Position numbers and translations under genes: made by a program
The notes under the pieces: model-generated
What the model was told of the DNA's origin: nothing
Seen by the model: only the letters and a program-made list of their open reading frames with translations
The model's database searches: none
Shown here: piece after piece, positions 8,891 to 18,200 of the stretch
Layout: each line of letters opens with the position of its first letter
Numbering within the stretch: position 1 is the stretch's first letter
DNA from: Oxobacter pfennigii
Lineage (GTDB): Bacteria; Bacillota; Clostridia; Clostridiales; Oxobacteraceae
Direction of reading: 5' to 3'
Assembly: GCF_001317355.1 (NCBI RefSeq)
Contig: NZ_LKET01000028.1
Location: 202,057 to 266,056, forward strand
Length of the DNA stretch: 64,000 nt

Positions 8891-8921
8891 CATGCGGAGG
8901 GAAGAAGCATTCCAGACACCG

Positions 8922-10322
8922 TTACCGCTGTTTTTCCTGATCCGGCACGGTCGGGGAAAAGCGCAGTAATCTGTCCGTGTTTTCTTTGGCGGTCAAAAGA
9001 TTTCTCATGGTTTCTCTGGCCTGCCGGTAGCCCTGATAGAGCTTTTTCTTTTCCGCGAGCAGTGCCGCATATTCCTGTTTCAGTGTCTGTATAGACGGGA
9101 GCTTTTTCAGCTCCAAAGTGTTAAACGCTTTCTTGGCCGATTGGTGCAAAAGGATTTCTCCCTCATGCTCCGCGCGGAATTTTTTGCTGTATCCGGCCTT
9201 GCGGTACTGGACATAAATATCCCGTGTCCGGCTGTAATTGGCGATATGCTTTTGCAGGTCGGAGATATCCTTCATGCGGGTTTCCGCCTGCTTGATTTTT
9301 TGGGAAAGCGCGTTGAAAGCGGTGGTGGACTCCGCCGATTTTTTCTCAAGCCGGGCATAGTCCGTCATGCCGTTTTCCTGTAAAAAGATCAGCGTCTGCG
9401 CCGCCTGTTTTAAGTTGAAAAGCTTTGCCCAGCGTTCATAGCCGGGGCCTTTTCCCATCTGAATTTTTGCCTGGATGTCAATGAGCAGATTGACCTGAAC
9501 GGCGTTCTGCTCAAAAGAGGAACCGCCCCCGGAAACGACAAACCGGGCATTCGCAATCCGTTCCCGGATAGCCTGTTCGGTATAATTGCCTTTCAAGGTA
9601 TCGCAGCGTGTTCCGCGCTTTTGTCCGGGGCCGGTAAATTTGATATGCTTCCCGCGCTTGACCGCGTAGCCTGCCGCCTCCATCAGAGACAGAAAGGCTT
9701 CAAAGTCAGAGGGATTTTGCTCCAGCGCAGCGTCAATCGCGCGGCGCAGTTTTTCCTGAAAGGATGGAGGCTTTTCATCGCCCAGCCACGTTCCGTAATG
9801 CCCACGGCTCGGCTTGGGATTCTCTATTATGGACAGTCCGTTCTCCAGACAGATCGTATCGCTTAACCGGCGGACGGCTCTTGCAGAATGCCGGAAATCC
9901 TCAAATTTCTTCGTGCAGTCCAGCGTGGTGGAATTGAAATAAATATGGGAATGGATATGGTGCTTATCCTCATGGGTTGTAACAATAAAAGCATGGCGGC
10001 CTTTGGTGAAACGCAGAGCAAGCTCGTAGCCGATCCGATTGGCTTCCTCGGCGGTAATTTCCCCCGGCTTGAACGCCTGGCGTATCTGATAAAGCAAAAT
10101 ATTATTATCCCGTTTTTGTTCCCGTCCGGTGATATAGTAATACTGGCGTTTGGCAAGTAAAAACTCCGCGTCGGCGGTCGCCAGATCGCATTCATAGGCG
10201 GAAATCAGAAAGCCGTCCCGTGTCTTTTTCGGGTTCTTTCCATAGTCCAGACTTCCCTTGATCGTCGCCAGAATGCTCCTGCCCTTGTCGATGTGGCGGG
10301 GCCTGAAATAAGTGGTGGCCGT
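8922..10322 (-). CDS. Conjugative relaxase (mobilisation nuclease, PF03432 type)
   Basis: The relaxase should nick oriT and pilot the transferred strand. The metal-binding three-histidine motif is visible as HHIHSH at about residue 119, preceded by KGRHAFIVTTHEDK and followed by the usual YFNSTTLD segment. The C-terminal half is a Lys/Glu-rich coiled coil. Homologues of this family begin MATTYF; here the equivalent position reads ACG GCC ACC ACT TAT TTC with AAAGGAGG seven bases upstream. The start codon is therefore ACG instead of ATG at 10320-10322. The frame is open up to a GTG at 10394, but that extension overlaps a terminator hairpin and is unlikely to be coding. Length from the ACG is 466 residues. 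MobC (11789-12124) is the expected relaxosome partner. Confidence 0.88.
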   Translation of the reverse strand, partial: TATTYFRPRHIDKGRSILATIKGSLDYGKNPKKTRDGFLISAYECDLATADAEFLLAKRQYYYITGREQKRDNNILLYQIRQAFKPGEITAEEANRIGYELALRFTKGRHAFIVTTHEDKHHIHSHIYFNSTTLDCTKKFEDFRHSARAVRRLSDTICLENGLSIIENPKPSRGHYGTWLGDEKPPSFQEKLRRAIDAALEQNPSDFEAFLSLMEAAGYAVKRGKHIKFTGPGQKRGTRCDTLKGNYTEQAIRERIANARFVVSGGGSSFEQNAVQVNLLIDIQAKIQMGKGPGYERWAKLFNLKQAAQTLIFLQENGMTDYARLEKKSAESTTAFNALSQKIKQAETRMKDISDLQKHIANYSRTRDIYVQYRKAGYSKKFRAEHEGEILLHQSAKKAFNTLELKKLPSIQTLKQEYAALLAEKKKLYQGYRQARETMRNLLTAKENTDRLLRFSPTVPDQEKQR

Positions 10323-10340
10323 ATAATCCCCTCCTTTGCA

Positions 10341-10382
10341 AAAAGAAAAGACGCCTGCTCTCCGTAAGTCCGGAGGCAAGCG
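10341..10382 (-). terminator. Terminator between the small membrane gene and the relaxase
   Basis: On the minus strand CGCTTGCCTCCG, a short loop, and CGGAGAGCAGGCG pair with one bulge. They are followed by TCTTTTCTTTTT. It ends the transcript of the gene starting at 10809, just ahead of the relaxase ribosome-binding site. Confidence 0.75.
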
Positions 10383-10404
10383 CCTTTCTTTCACTTGTTG
10401 GCGG

Positions 10405-10809
10405 CTATATTTGGTTTATGTTTTTCCTCGACCATAGATGCAGCAACATAATGAGTAGCGCTCCCACGACCCAAACACCATATGTCCAGAACGGGCTTTT
10501 ATCGGTGACACTCCATGCCACAAAAGCAAAGATAAATCCCCATAGGATGGACAGCAGGACACCGATAATCCAAAAGCCCACTTTGGTCATTTGAAGAAAC
10601 AGCAGCAGGGCAAAAACACCCGCGCCGATTCCGATGGAAAGTGCCGTACTCAGATGCCATACGCCGTTTGCCACAAAGCCCGTAATAACTCCCAGCGCAA
10701 TGCTGTCAAACACCATAATCTGCTTGAAAAACAAACCGATAAGAAACAGAATAAATCCAATTGCCGCACCGATCAGCAGTTCAAAGCCTGCTGCCGCTAT
10801 CAGTCCCAT
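10405..10809 (-). CDS. Small polytopic membrane protein, unknown function
   Basis: The 134-residue product is almost entirely hydrophobic, with four or five predicted helices (for example LLIGAAIGFILFLIGLFF, IGAGVFALLLFLQM, YGVWVVGALLIMLLHLW) and a short basic C-terminus (SRKNINQI). The start ATG is preceded by AGGGGGGGA. No family motif is visible. It lies between the SLOG gene and the relaxase on the same strand and ends before a terminator. A role in the conjugation apparatus or entry exclusion is conceivable but unsupported. Confidence 0.7.
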   Translation of the reverse strand: MGLIAAAGFELLIGAAIGFILFLIGLFFKQIMVFDSIALGVITGFVANGVWHLSTALSIGIGAGVFALLLFLQMTKVGFWIIGVLLSILWGFIFAFVAWSVTDKSPFWTYGVWVVGALLIMLLHLWSRKNINQI

Positions 10810-10855
10810 ATCTGTCCCCCCCTCGTGTTTTCTTTTCCTTATTATACCATATCAG

Positions 10856-11341
10856 TCAATGAGATGGTACTGATTCTTCCGGTTCGGAAAGCGAAATCAT
10901 ATGCACCTCCAGTTCCTTTGCAGCAGCCATTCGGAGTATCTGCGCTGTGTTGCTTTTGATATTTTCATCAGAAAAGGCAATCACTCTTTGAGCCGATTCG
11001 AGAAGGTAACGGTTGGCGGCAAACTGGCAGTCGCGGTTGTAATCCTGACTGATCAGCTTGAAGCCGCTGCACTGCGACATCAGTTCCCGTACCTGTTTGT
11101 TTTTGGCCTTCATGCGTCCGGCATGAGGATAAACCGCCTCCAGGAACAGCTCTGGAATTTCTTTCTTCTTTTCCGCCACGATCATTGCAAACTCCAGATT
11201 GGTTCCTTTGTCCATGTCGCTTAAAAAAACAGTGAAGCCGTCCGCAACGGCCTGTTCGATTTCCCGATGAAGCGCCTGCCTGACATACTCGATTTTTTCC
11301 GTAGGGATTTCACGGGGGCCGGTAATACAACAAGATTTCAT
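10856..11341 (-). CDS. SLOG-superfamily protein (DUF1273/YpsA-like)
   Basis: The start is placed at the ATG 11339-11341 (161 residues). The upstream ATG at 11350 directly abuts the purine-rich site. MKSCCITGPREIP is the typical opening of DUF1273/YpsA-like SLOG proteins, and the body carries AVADGFTVFLSDMDKGTNLE and AQRVIAFSDENI, matching a Rossmann-like nucleotide-sensing fold. SLOG domains bind nucleotide ligands and occur in stress and anti-phage systems as well as in mobile elements. The gene is divergent from an Xre regulator; its promoter overlaps a 26-bp palindrome, so it is probably repressed by that regulator (inference). Confidence 0.82.
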   Translation of the reverse strand: MKSCCITGPREIPTEKIEYVRQALHREIEQAVADGFTVFLSDMDKGTNLEFAMIVAEKKKEIPELFLEAVYPHAGRMKAKNKQVRELMSQCSGFKLISQDYNRDCQFAANRYLLESAQRVIAFSDENIKSNTAQILRMAAAKELEVHMISLSEPEESVPSH

Positions 11342-11393
11342 AAACTCCATTCCTTTCTAAGATTATTCTTTCTAAAATACATAAAACTCTATG

Positions 11394-11442
11394 TATAATA
11401 TAGAATATTCTATATTATAAGCGGTTCACCTGTTTCTTGCAA
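11394..11442 (-). promoter_or_regulatory. Promoter with overlapping 26-bp palindromic operator
   Basis: Minus-strand TTGCAA (11442-11437), 17 bases, then TATAAT (11419-11414) form a good sigma-A promoter for the SLOG gene. The -10 box is one arm of a perfect 26-bp palindrome (11394-11419, centre AATATT). The other arm provides TATAAT on the plus strand towards the Xre gene. A repressor bound here would cover both -10 boxes. Confidence 0.78.
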
Positions 11443-11472
11443 GCATGTAAACTTATAGCAGAGGTGAACGAA

Positions 11473-11718
11473 ATGCCAAAAGAATGGGATATAAACGATA
11501 AACGCTTTATCCAAATCGGATTGAAAATCGCGTATTATCGAAAAATGAATGAAATGACCCAGGATCAGCTTGCGGAGCGGATCGGGATTACATCGAAATA
11601 TTTATCACAGGTGGAAACGCCGTCCTGCGTACAGCCGGTTTCTTTGAAAACGCTGTTCGCCATAGCGGATCTGTTTCACATTCCGCCCCACAAGTTTCTG
11701 GAATTTGAAAAGGAATGA
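11473..11718 (+). CDS. Xre-family helix-turn-helix regulator
   Basis: This is one of the few plus-strand genes in the element. AGAGGTG precedes the ATG at 11473, which I prefer over the in-frame ATG at 11437 (81 versus 93 residues). The Cro/C1-type HTH is evident: GLKIAYYRKMNEMTQDQLAE, then IGITSKYLSQVE, ending in FHIPPHKFLEFEKE. It is divergent from the SLOG gene, with a 26-bp perfect palindrome in the shared promoter region, the usual layout of an autoregulated repressor. A strong terminator follows at 11739-11775. Confidence 0.88.
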   Translation: MPKEWDINDKRFIQIGLKIAYYRKMNEMTQDQLAERIGITSKYLSQVETPSCVQPVSLKTLFAIADLFHIPPHKFLEFEKE

Positions 11719-11738
11719 CCGGGCCTCATGGCAAAGGA

Positions 11739-11775
11739 GCGGCATATTCCCAAGTTGGGAATACGCCGCTTTTTT
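11739..11775 (+). terminator. Terminator after the Xre gene
   Basis: GCGGC plus CATATTCCCA, a short loop, and the complementary arms ending GCCGC are followed by six T on the plus strand. The inner part of the stem is one of three copies of a dyad found also at 20834 and 23346. Confidence 0.88.
11743..11765. repeat. Dyad copy 1: CATATTCCCA-N3-TGGGAATACG
   Basis: Ten-base inverted arms with a three-base spacer, one mismatch. The same arms and spacer length recur at 20834-20856 and 23346-23368. Here the dyad forms the core of the Xre terminator stem. Confidence 0.7.
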
Positions 11776-11788
11776 GTCATGGGAGAGC

Positions 11789-12124
11789 CTACAGTTCAGA
11801 AAGCTTTTTCAGAATACCGCCAGCCTGCTCCCAAAGCCGGTCATAATGCTCCTGCAAGTCCCGGATATCGGCGTCATAGAGGTTGCCCGTCTCATGGGTG
11901 CGCCGGGCAATCTGGTTTAAGTTGTTGGTGGCGGTGCGCAGCAGGGATACCATCTGCCGCACCTCGGATAAGTCAAGCTGCACCACATAACCGTCCACTG
12001 CCATTTTTAAAAGATAGGCCCGCAGGCTGCGAATACCCGCAAGCTCCATTTTCTTTTCAATGAGGTCTCGTTCCTGTTGGGATACCCGAAAGGATACGTT
12101 GAGGTTACGGCTGCGTTTTTCCAC
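11789..12124 (-). CDS. mobC: MobC-like relaxosome accessory protein
   Basis: The GTG start at 12122-12124 follows AAAGGAGCTGATTTTTA. The 111-residue protein shows an N-terminal basic segment (MEKRSRNLNVSFRVSQ) that resembles a ribbon-helix-helix DNA-binding module. It continues with the MobC-family body (LAGIRSLRAYLLKMAVDGY, then LRTATNNLNQIARRTHETGN, the most conserved MobC stretch). MobC proteins help the relaxase open oriT. The gene is separated from the relaxase by the Xre/SLOG pair and the small membrane gene, and from the giant methylase-helicase by a strong terminator. Confidence 0.87.
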   Translation of the reverse strand: MEKRSRNLNVSFRVSQQERDLIEKKMELAGIRSLRAYLLKMAVDGYVVQLDLSEVRQMVSLLRTATNNLNQIARRTHETGNLYDADIRDLQEHYDRLWEQAGGILKKLSEL

Positions 12125-12156
12125 TAAAAATCAGCTCCTTTCCACTGAATGGAAGC

Positions 12157-12206
12157 CAAAAACACCTGCCGCCCGGCAAATCAACGCTCGGGCGGCAGGC
12201 GTTTTT
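12157..12206 (-). terminator. Strong terminator after the giant methylase-helicase gene
   Basis: Thirteen-base arms (12163-12175 and 12189-12201, GC-rich, one G-T pair) with a 13-base loop are followed on the minus strand by GTTTTTGG. A T-tract on the other side also gives it bidirectional character. Confidence 0.85.
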
Positions 12207-12238
12207 GTACCTGTTCTCCTTACATTTTCCCATTCTCC

Positions 12239-15200
12239 CTACATGGTGATGTCATGGCCTTTCGCCTTGTCCTGGGTTTCCCGGTTCTTTCCTCCGTTTG
12301 TGCCGGAGCGCAGGTTTTCCAGGATGGACGGCTTTGCGTCCTTGGCATAGGCCACCTGCCGCAGTTGCGTCTGCTCCGGTTCAGTTACCGGCTCCGGGGC
12401 ACTGTCGATGTTGAGCTGCGCGTTGAGAAAAGCCAGACGTGTTTCCTTGTTGGTCAGCTCCTGCTCCTGTGCAAAGGGATTTTGCAGCTCCTTTTTGGCA
12501 TCCTCCACCTGCTGGTAAAGGCTCTCCAGCTGGTTTTTGGAGGACGTGATCCGCTCCGGGATTTCTGTGCGCAGGGTATTGTTGATCCGGGACATATTGC
12601 CGAAGGTATCCGTTCCCAGCTCCACGGAGTAGCTGAGTTCGCCCTTCATGGTCAGGTTGAACTTCTTGTAAAAGCTGTCGAAGGAAAGGTTCAGGTCAAA
12701 GCCCAAATAAGAGCCGATTTTTACGGCCTCCTTTCCGGTCACGGTTTTGCAGGCTTCCAGCAGCGCCTTGGCCGCCGTTTCCTTTTCGGTGTATGCCGTG
12801 CCTAACACCGTCATCGTAGGAAATGGCGGCGGTGCCGGTGCGGTTCCCTCAGCCATATCAGCCTGCGGGCTGGACGCCTCCGGTACGGCGGCGGGGGCTT
12901 TCGGGAGATTCGCGTTGTACCGCTCCAAATCCTTCCCGGCACCGGTAATACGGCCTTTGGCGGCCTCAATGCTTTCGGGGTAATATTTGAGCAGATCGTC
13001 CTCTAAGCGGTAGTGCTGGCTCTGATGGTCGGCCCGGAGCAGGCGCAGACGCGCCACCTCGATATCCAGGTCGATTTTCTCCTTAATCAGCGGATTCCCG
13101 GCGCACAGCGCCTTGATCTCCGCATAGGAAAGGGCGGTTTCGTCCACGTCCTCACAGGCGCGGACAGGGGATTTGCTGGTCATGATCTGACTGATGAATT
13201 TCTGCTTGTTTTCCACCGTCTGCCACAAATAGGCGTCAAACGTCCCTTCCGTGGCATAGCGGTAAATATAAACCGCAGGGTTGTTGTTGCCCTGGCGCAC
13301 GATACGACCGGCCCGCTGCTCCAGATCACTCGGCCGCCAGGGGCAATCGAGATCATGCAGTGCGTACAGGCGATCCTGCACATTGGTTCCGGCTCCCATC
13401 TTAAAGGTGGAGCCGAACAGCACCCGCACCTTGCCCTGGCGCACCTTGGCAAACAGCTCTTTCTTCCGCGCTTCGGTATTGGCCTCATGAATAAAAGCCA
13501 TTTCTCCGGAGGGGATGCCTCTGGCGGCCAGCTTGTCGCGGATGTCGTCGTAGACATTGAACCGCCCGTCCTTATTCGGTGTGGAAAAATCGCAGAACGC
13601 CAGCTGGGTCAGCCGTGAGCTTTTACTGTCTCTCCATATCCGGTAGATTTTCTCCGTACAGGCGTTTACCTTGCTGTCCTCATCATCCGGCAGCATGGGG
13701 TTCATCAGGCGCTGGTCAAGCCCAATCTTGCGCCCGTCGGATGTGATTTTGAGCATATTGTCTACGGTGGGGTCAACCAGGTTGGCATGAACGGCGGCGG
13801 CACGGTCAGACAGCTCCTTGACCATTTCCTGCTGTAGCTGGCTGGGCTTGACCACCACGGTCTCATAATGGGCTTCCGGTCTTGGCAGGTCTAAGGTATC
13901 GGCGGTCTTGATATCCGCCACTTCCTTAAACATGGCCATCAGCTCCGGGAGATTGTGAAACTTGGAAAAGCGCGTCCGCGCCCGGTAGCCGGTGCCCTCC
14001 GGGGCAAGCTCGATGGCCGTTACGGTTTCCCCGAAGGTGGAAGCCCAGGCGTCAAAGTGGGTCAGGTTTTTCTTCTCCAAAAGGTCATACTGGAGATAAC
14101 GCTGAATGGTGTACATTTCGGTCATGGAATTGCTGATGGGCGTACCGGTGGCGAAAATAATGCCCTTGCCGCCGGTCAACTCGTCCATATACCTACATTT
14201 CATAAATAGGTCGCTGGATTTGAGCGCATCGGAGGTGGAAAGCCCCGCCACGTTGCGCATTTTCGTGTGTAAAAAGAGGTTCTTGAAAAAATGGCTCTCG
14301 TCCACAAACAGCCGGTCAACGCCAAGCTGCTCAAAGGTGACGACATCATCCCGTCGCTTGCCCTCCAGCAGATTTTTCAGCCGCGCTTCCAGGGATTTGC
14401 GGGTCTTTTCCAGCTGCTTGATGGAGAAGTTTTCGCCGTGGGAGCGTTTCAGCTCGTCAATGCCGTCCATCACCTCGTCAATCTGCTCCCGCAGAAGCCG
14501 CTCCTGCCGCTCGGCGGACATGGGGATCTTCTCAAGCTGGCTGTGACCGATGATCACCGCGTCGTAATCGCCGGTGGAGATTTTGGCGCAGAACTTCTTG
14601 CGGTTGCGCATTTCAAAGTCCTTTTTCGTCGCCACTAAGAGGTTGGCGGAGGGGTATAGCCGCAGAAACTCCGACGCCCACTGTTCGGTTAAGTGATTGG
14701 GTACGGCAAACAGGCTCTTTTGGCAAAGGCCCAGCCGCTTGCATTCCATCGCGGCCGCCACCATTTCAAAGGTCTTGCCCGCGCCCACCTCATGGGCTAA
14801 GAGGGTGTTCCCACCGTAGAGGATATGGGCGATGGCGTTCAGCTGGTGGGAGCGCAGGGTGATTTCGGGAGAGATGCCGGAAAAATTAATGTGGCTGCCG
14901 TCATATTCCCGGAGCCTGGTGGAATTGAACCGGTCGTTGTACAGATGCACCAGCTCCTGACGGCGTCTGGCGTCCTTCCAAATCCAATCCTTGAATGCCT
15001 GCTTGAGCGCTTCCTGCTTCTGCTGGGCAAGGGTGGTTTCCTTCTTGTTCAGGACACGCTTTTCCTTGCCGTCCTCGTACTTGGTGTCATAGACCCGGAC
15101 ATCCCGCAGATTTAAGGTATCGTCCAGAATCTGATAGGCGTTCATGCGCTCGGTGCCGTAGGTAACGGTAGCCAGAATGTTGTTGTAGGGAACCCGCCCC

Positions 15201-18200
15201 TTGCCTGCTACCTGCCATTCGCCGGTATAGGGGAAATAGTTGACTTTTAAGTTATTGCGCAGGTTGTACGACGGCTGCAACAGCTCCAGCATAAACTGCT
15301 GGATGTATTCCTTATCCACCCAGGTGGAGCCCAGCCGAACGGAGATTTCCGAAGCGTCCAGGTCTTTGGGCTGCGCCTTTTCCAGTGCTTCGATGTTCGG
15401 CGCAAGCGCTTCTGCAAGGTCGGGCCGCATTTCGGCCAGCGCCTTGGCAAGACGTAGCTTGTCTCTGACATTTCCGGAGAGGTATTCGTCGGCAGTGACA
15501 AAAGGCAGCTTCTCCGGGTCATAAAAGGCTTTGGGGATGGTCTCCGGCGGCTGGTCTCCCAAATCGCGGAAGATAACCCCGGTCAGGTCGGAAACCAGCC
15601 GTTCCTTTGTAAAACCAGTGAGTTGCCGCATGAACTCCATATCCACGCAGGCGCGCTCCCCGATGGAGACCGCCAGTGCTTCGCTTGCCGTATCCACGGA
15701 GGTAACAACGGTTTTCTGCTTAATGGTGCGCTTGGTGAACATATCCGCCTTGCGGTCAAGATTCCCGTCCTCGTCCAGGACTTCCAGGGAGGAAAGAAGA
15801 AAGTACGCGGAATCAGCGGAAAAGGCGCGGCTGTTGGCGGTAGCGTTAATCAGGCCGTATTCGGCGGTAAAGGCGTCATACAGGCGGTTTAGCTCCGCCT
15901 GCTTTTCCTGAATGTCCGCCTCGGAGAATTCCTCTATCTGGAGGTCGATCAGCGCATGAACGCAGTCGCGCAGCTCCACCATGCCCCGGATGCGGTCAAG
16001 AGTGGCATTCGGCAGGTCTACCGGGTACATACTGGAATTTTCCCGGAAGTATACCCGGTCGTCCGCTACGGTAAAGCTGAAATTGCGTACACTCGGGTCT
16101 GCCGGAATCGCTTCGTCCTGCACACCCTCCAGATCGTCAAGCTCCGGCTCGGTAAGCTGGCCCCGGATGTGTTCCATGGCCTCCCGAAGCTGTCCGGAAA
16201 GATCGGCTCCGGGGATGGGGCTGCAAGTGGTTTCCCTGCGGTCGCCGTACATCCGGTCGTCGTATTCCATTTTGCCCAACACCATTTCGGGATGCTCTTC
16301 AAAATAGCGGTTGACGAGAATGCCGTCCGCCGTGAAGCCTAAATGCACCCAATCCGGCTCAATGTCCATGATCCGGTCGCGGCGCTGCAAGAACAGGATG
16401 TCGGCGGTGACTTCGGTGCCCGCGTTGGCTTTAAAGGCGTTGTTTGGCAGACGCACCGCGCCCAGCAGCTCGGCCCGCTGTGCGAGGTACTTGCGGATCT
16501 GCGGATTTCGTCTGTCCATGGTGTACCGGCTCGTGACAAAGGCAACGATTCCGCCCGGACGCACCTGGTCTAAGGTTTTTGCGAAAAAATAGTCATGGAT
16601 ATGGAATTTCTGCCGGTATCGTTTGTCCATGACCGGGTAATTGCCGAAGGGAACATTGCCCACCGCCACATCAAAGAAAGCGTCGGGCATTTGGGTCTGC
16701 TCGTAGCCTGTTACCTTGATATCGGCGCCGGGATACAAAAGCCCCGCAATCCGTCCCGTGATGCTGTCCAGTTCCACGCCGTAGAGTCTGGCGTTTTTCA
16801 TGCTCTCCGGCAGCAGGCCGAAGAAATTGCCCACACCGCAGGCCGGTTCCAGCAGGTTTCCCTTCCGGAAGCCCAGCTGTTCCAGCGCGGTGTACATGGC
16901 CTTGATGACGGTGGGCGACGTATAGTGGGCATTCAGGGTAGAAGCCCGCGCCATTTCGTATTCTTCGGGGGTCAGCAGTTCCTTCAGCTCGGCGTATTCC
17001 CTTTGCCAGCCGTCACGGTTTTCGTCAAACGCCTGGGGGATACCGCCCCAGCCCACATACCGGGAGAGGATTTCCTGTTCCTCCGGAGTGGCGTAGCGGT
17101 GTTCTTCCTCGATCTGCTTTAAGGTGCGGATGGCGGCAAGGTTATAGCCAAACTTTGTTTTCTGGCCGCCCTCTCCAAGATGGTCGTCGGTGATGCGAAA
17201 GTTAGCGGTAGGAAGCACAGCGGCTGCGGGGATTTCTGTTTCCTGCTCCGGTTCGTCAAGCTCCGGCAGTTCTTCCTCCGCAAAATCCATGTACTCCCTG
17301 TTGTAATAGGCTTCTTCCCCGGGCGTTAAAAAACGCCCGGCCTCAATCAGCCGGGCGATGTTCTTCTGAACGGCGGGCCAGGAAAGATTGACCGGCTCCG
17401 CGCCGTCCTTGGTTACTAAAAACGCGGGCAGCTCCCCGCCGTATTCCTCCCGCAGAAAAGCGGCTGTACCGCGGGCGCGGGCATTTTCCCGCACATACTG
17501 GCAGACAAGGATTTTGCTGTCCAGACTTCCGTTCCAGCGGATCAGCGCGTCCTCAATGTCAGCCTGAGTGATTTCCGGCTCGGCAGTATCCTCCGTAACC
17601 GGCTCCGCTTCCTGCGGCGGAAGGAGTGGTGCTTCTAATCCGGTTTCCGCAGGTTCCGCCTGGGACTCGAACAGAATTTCCTGCGCAGGCGGTTCCGAGC
17701 CGTGTGTCCCGGCTTCCGGTTCCTGTTGTCCCGCTGTATTGCGGGCACCGGCAAGAAGTCCCTCAATCCGGGCAATGGCGTCGGGGGTGGGATTTTGCAG
17801 CTGCTCCCGGATATATTCGATTGCCTCTCGGGTGAGGATAACCGATTCGTCCGTGCTGGTCTGTGCTGCCGGTTCGGGTTTGCTCGGCTCCCCGGAGGGT
17901 TCCTGCTCCGGTCGTGCTTCTTCCTGGGGCGGGGATGCCACCGGCTCCGATATTACCGGATCGGACACGGAGCGCCCGAACAGCTCCTGCTCCCGCTCAT
18001 AAATGCCCCGGAGAACGTAGACTGTCTCTCCCCAGGCAAAGGTGTAGCGAGAAATAAAGCGGCCCGCCACATCGATCACAAGCGCGGCAGGCTGGGCAAA
18101 ATAGTCCGCCGTTTCGCCGGTATTGAGCGTCATGGTTTCGGCTTCCCCGGCAAGGGTTTTTAGATAGCTTTCCACCTCGGAGTTGGGTGCGCCGTCAGAA

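Noticed and set aside
10323..10394. Upstream GTG start of the relaxase
   Set aside because: The interval holds a terminator hairpin and then a ribosome site that fits the ACG at 10322; homologues begin there.
12149..17122. Many plus-strand open frames of 90-220 codons
   Set aside because: All are shadows of the giant methylase-helicase gene, which has continuous domain content on the minus strand.
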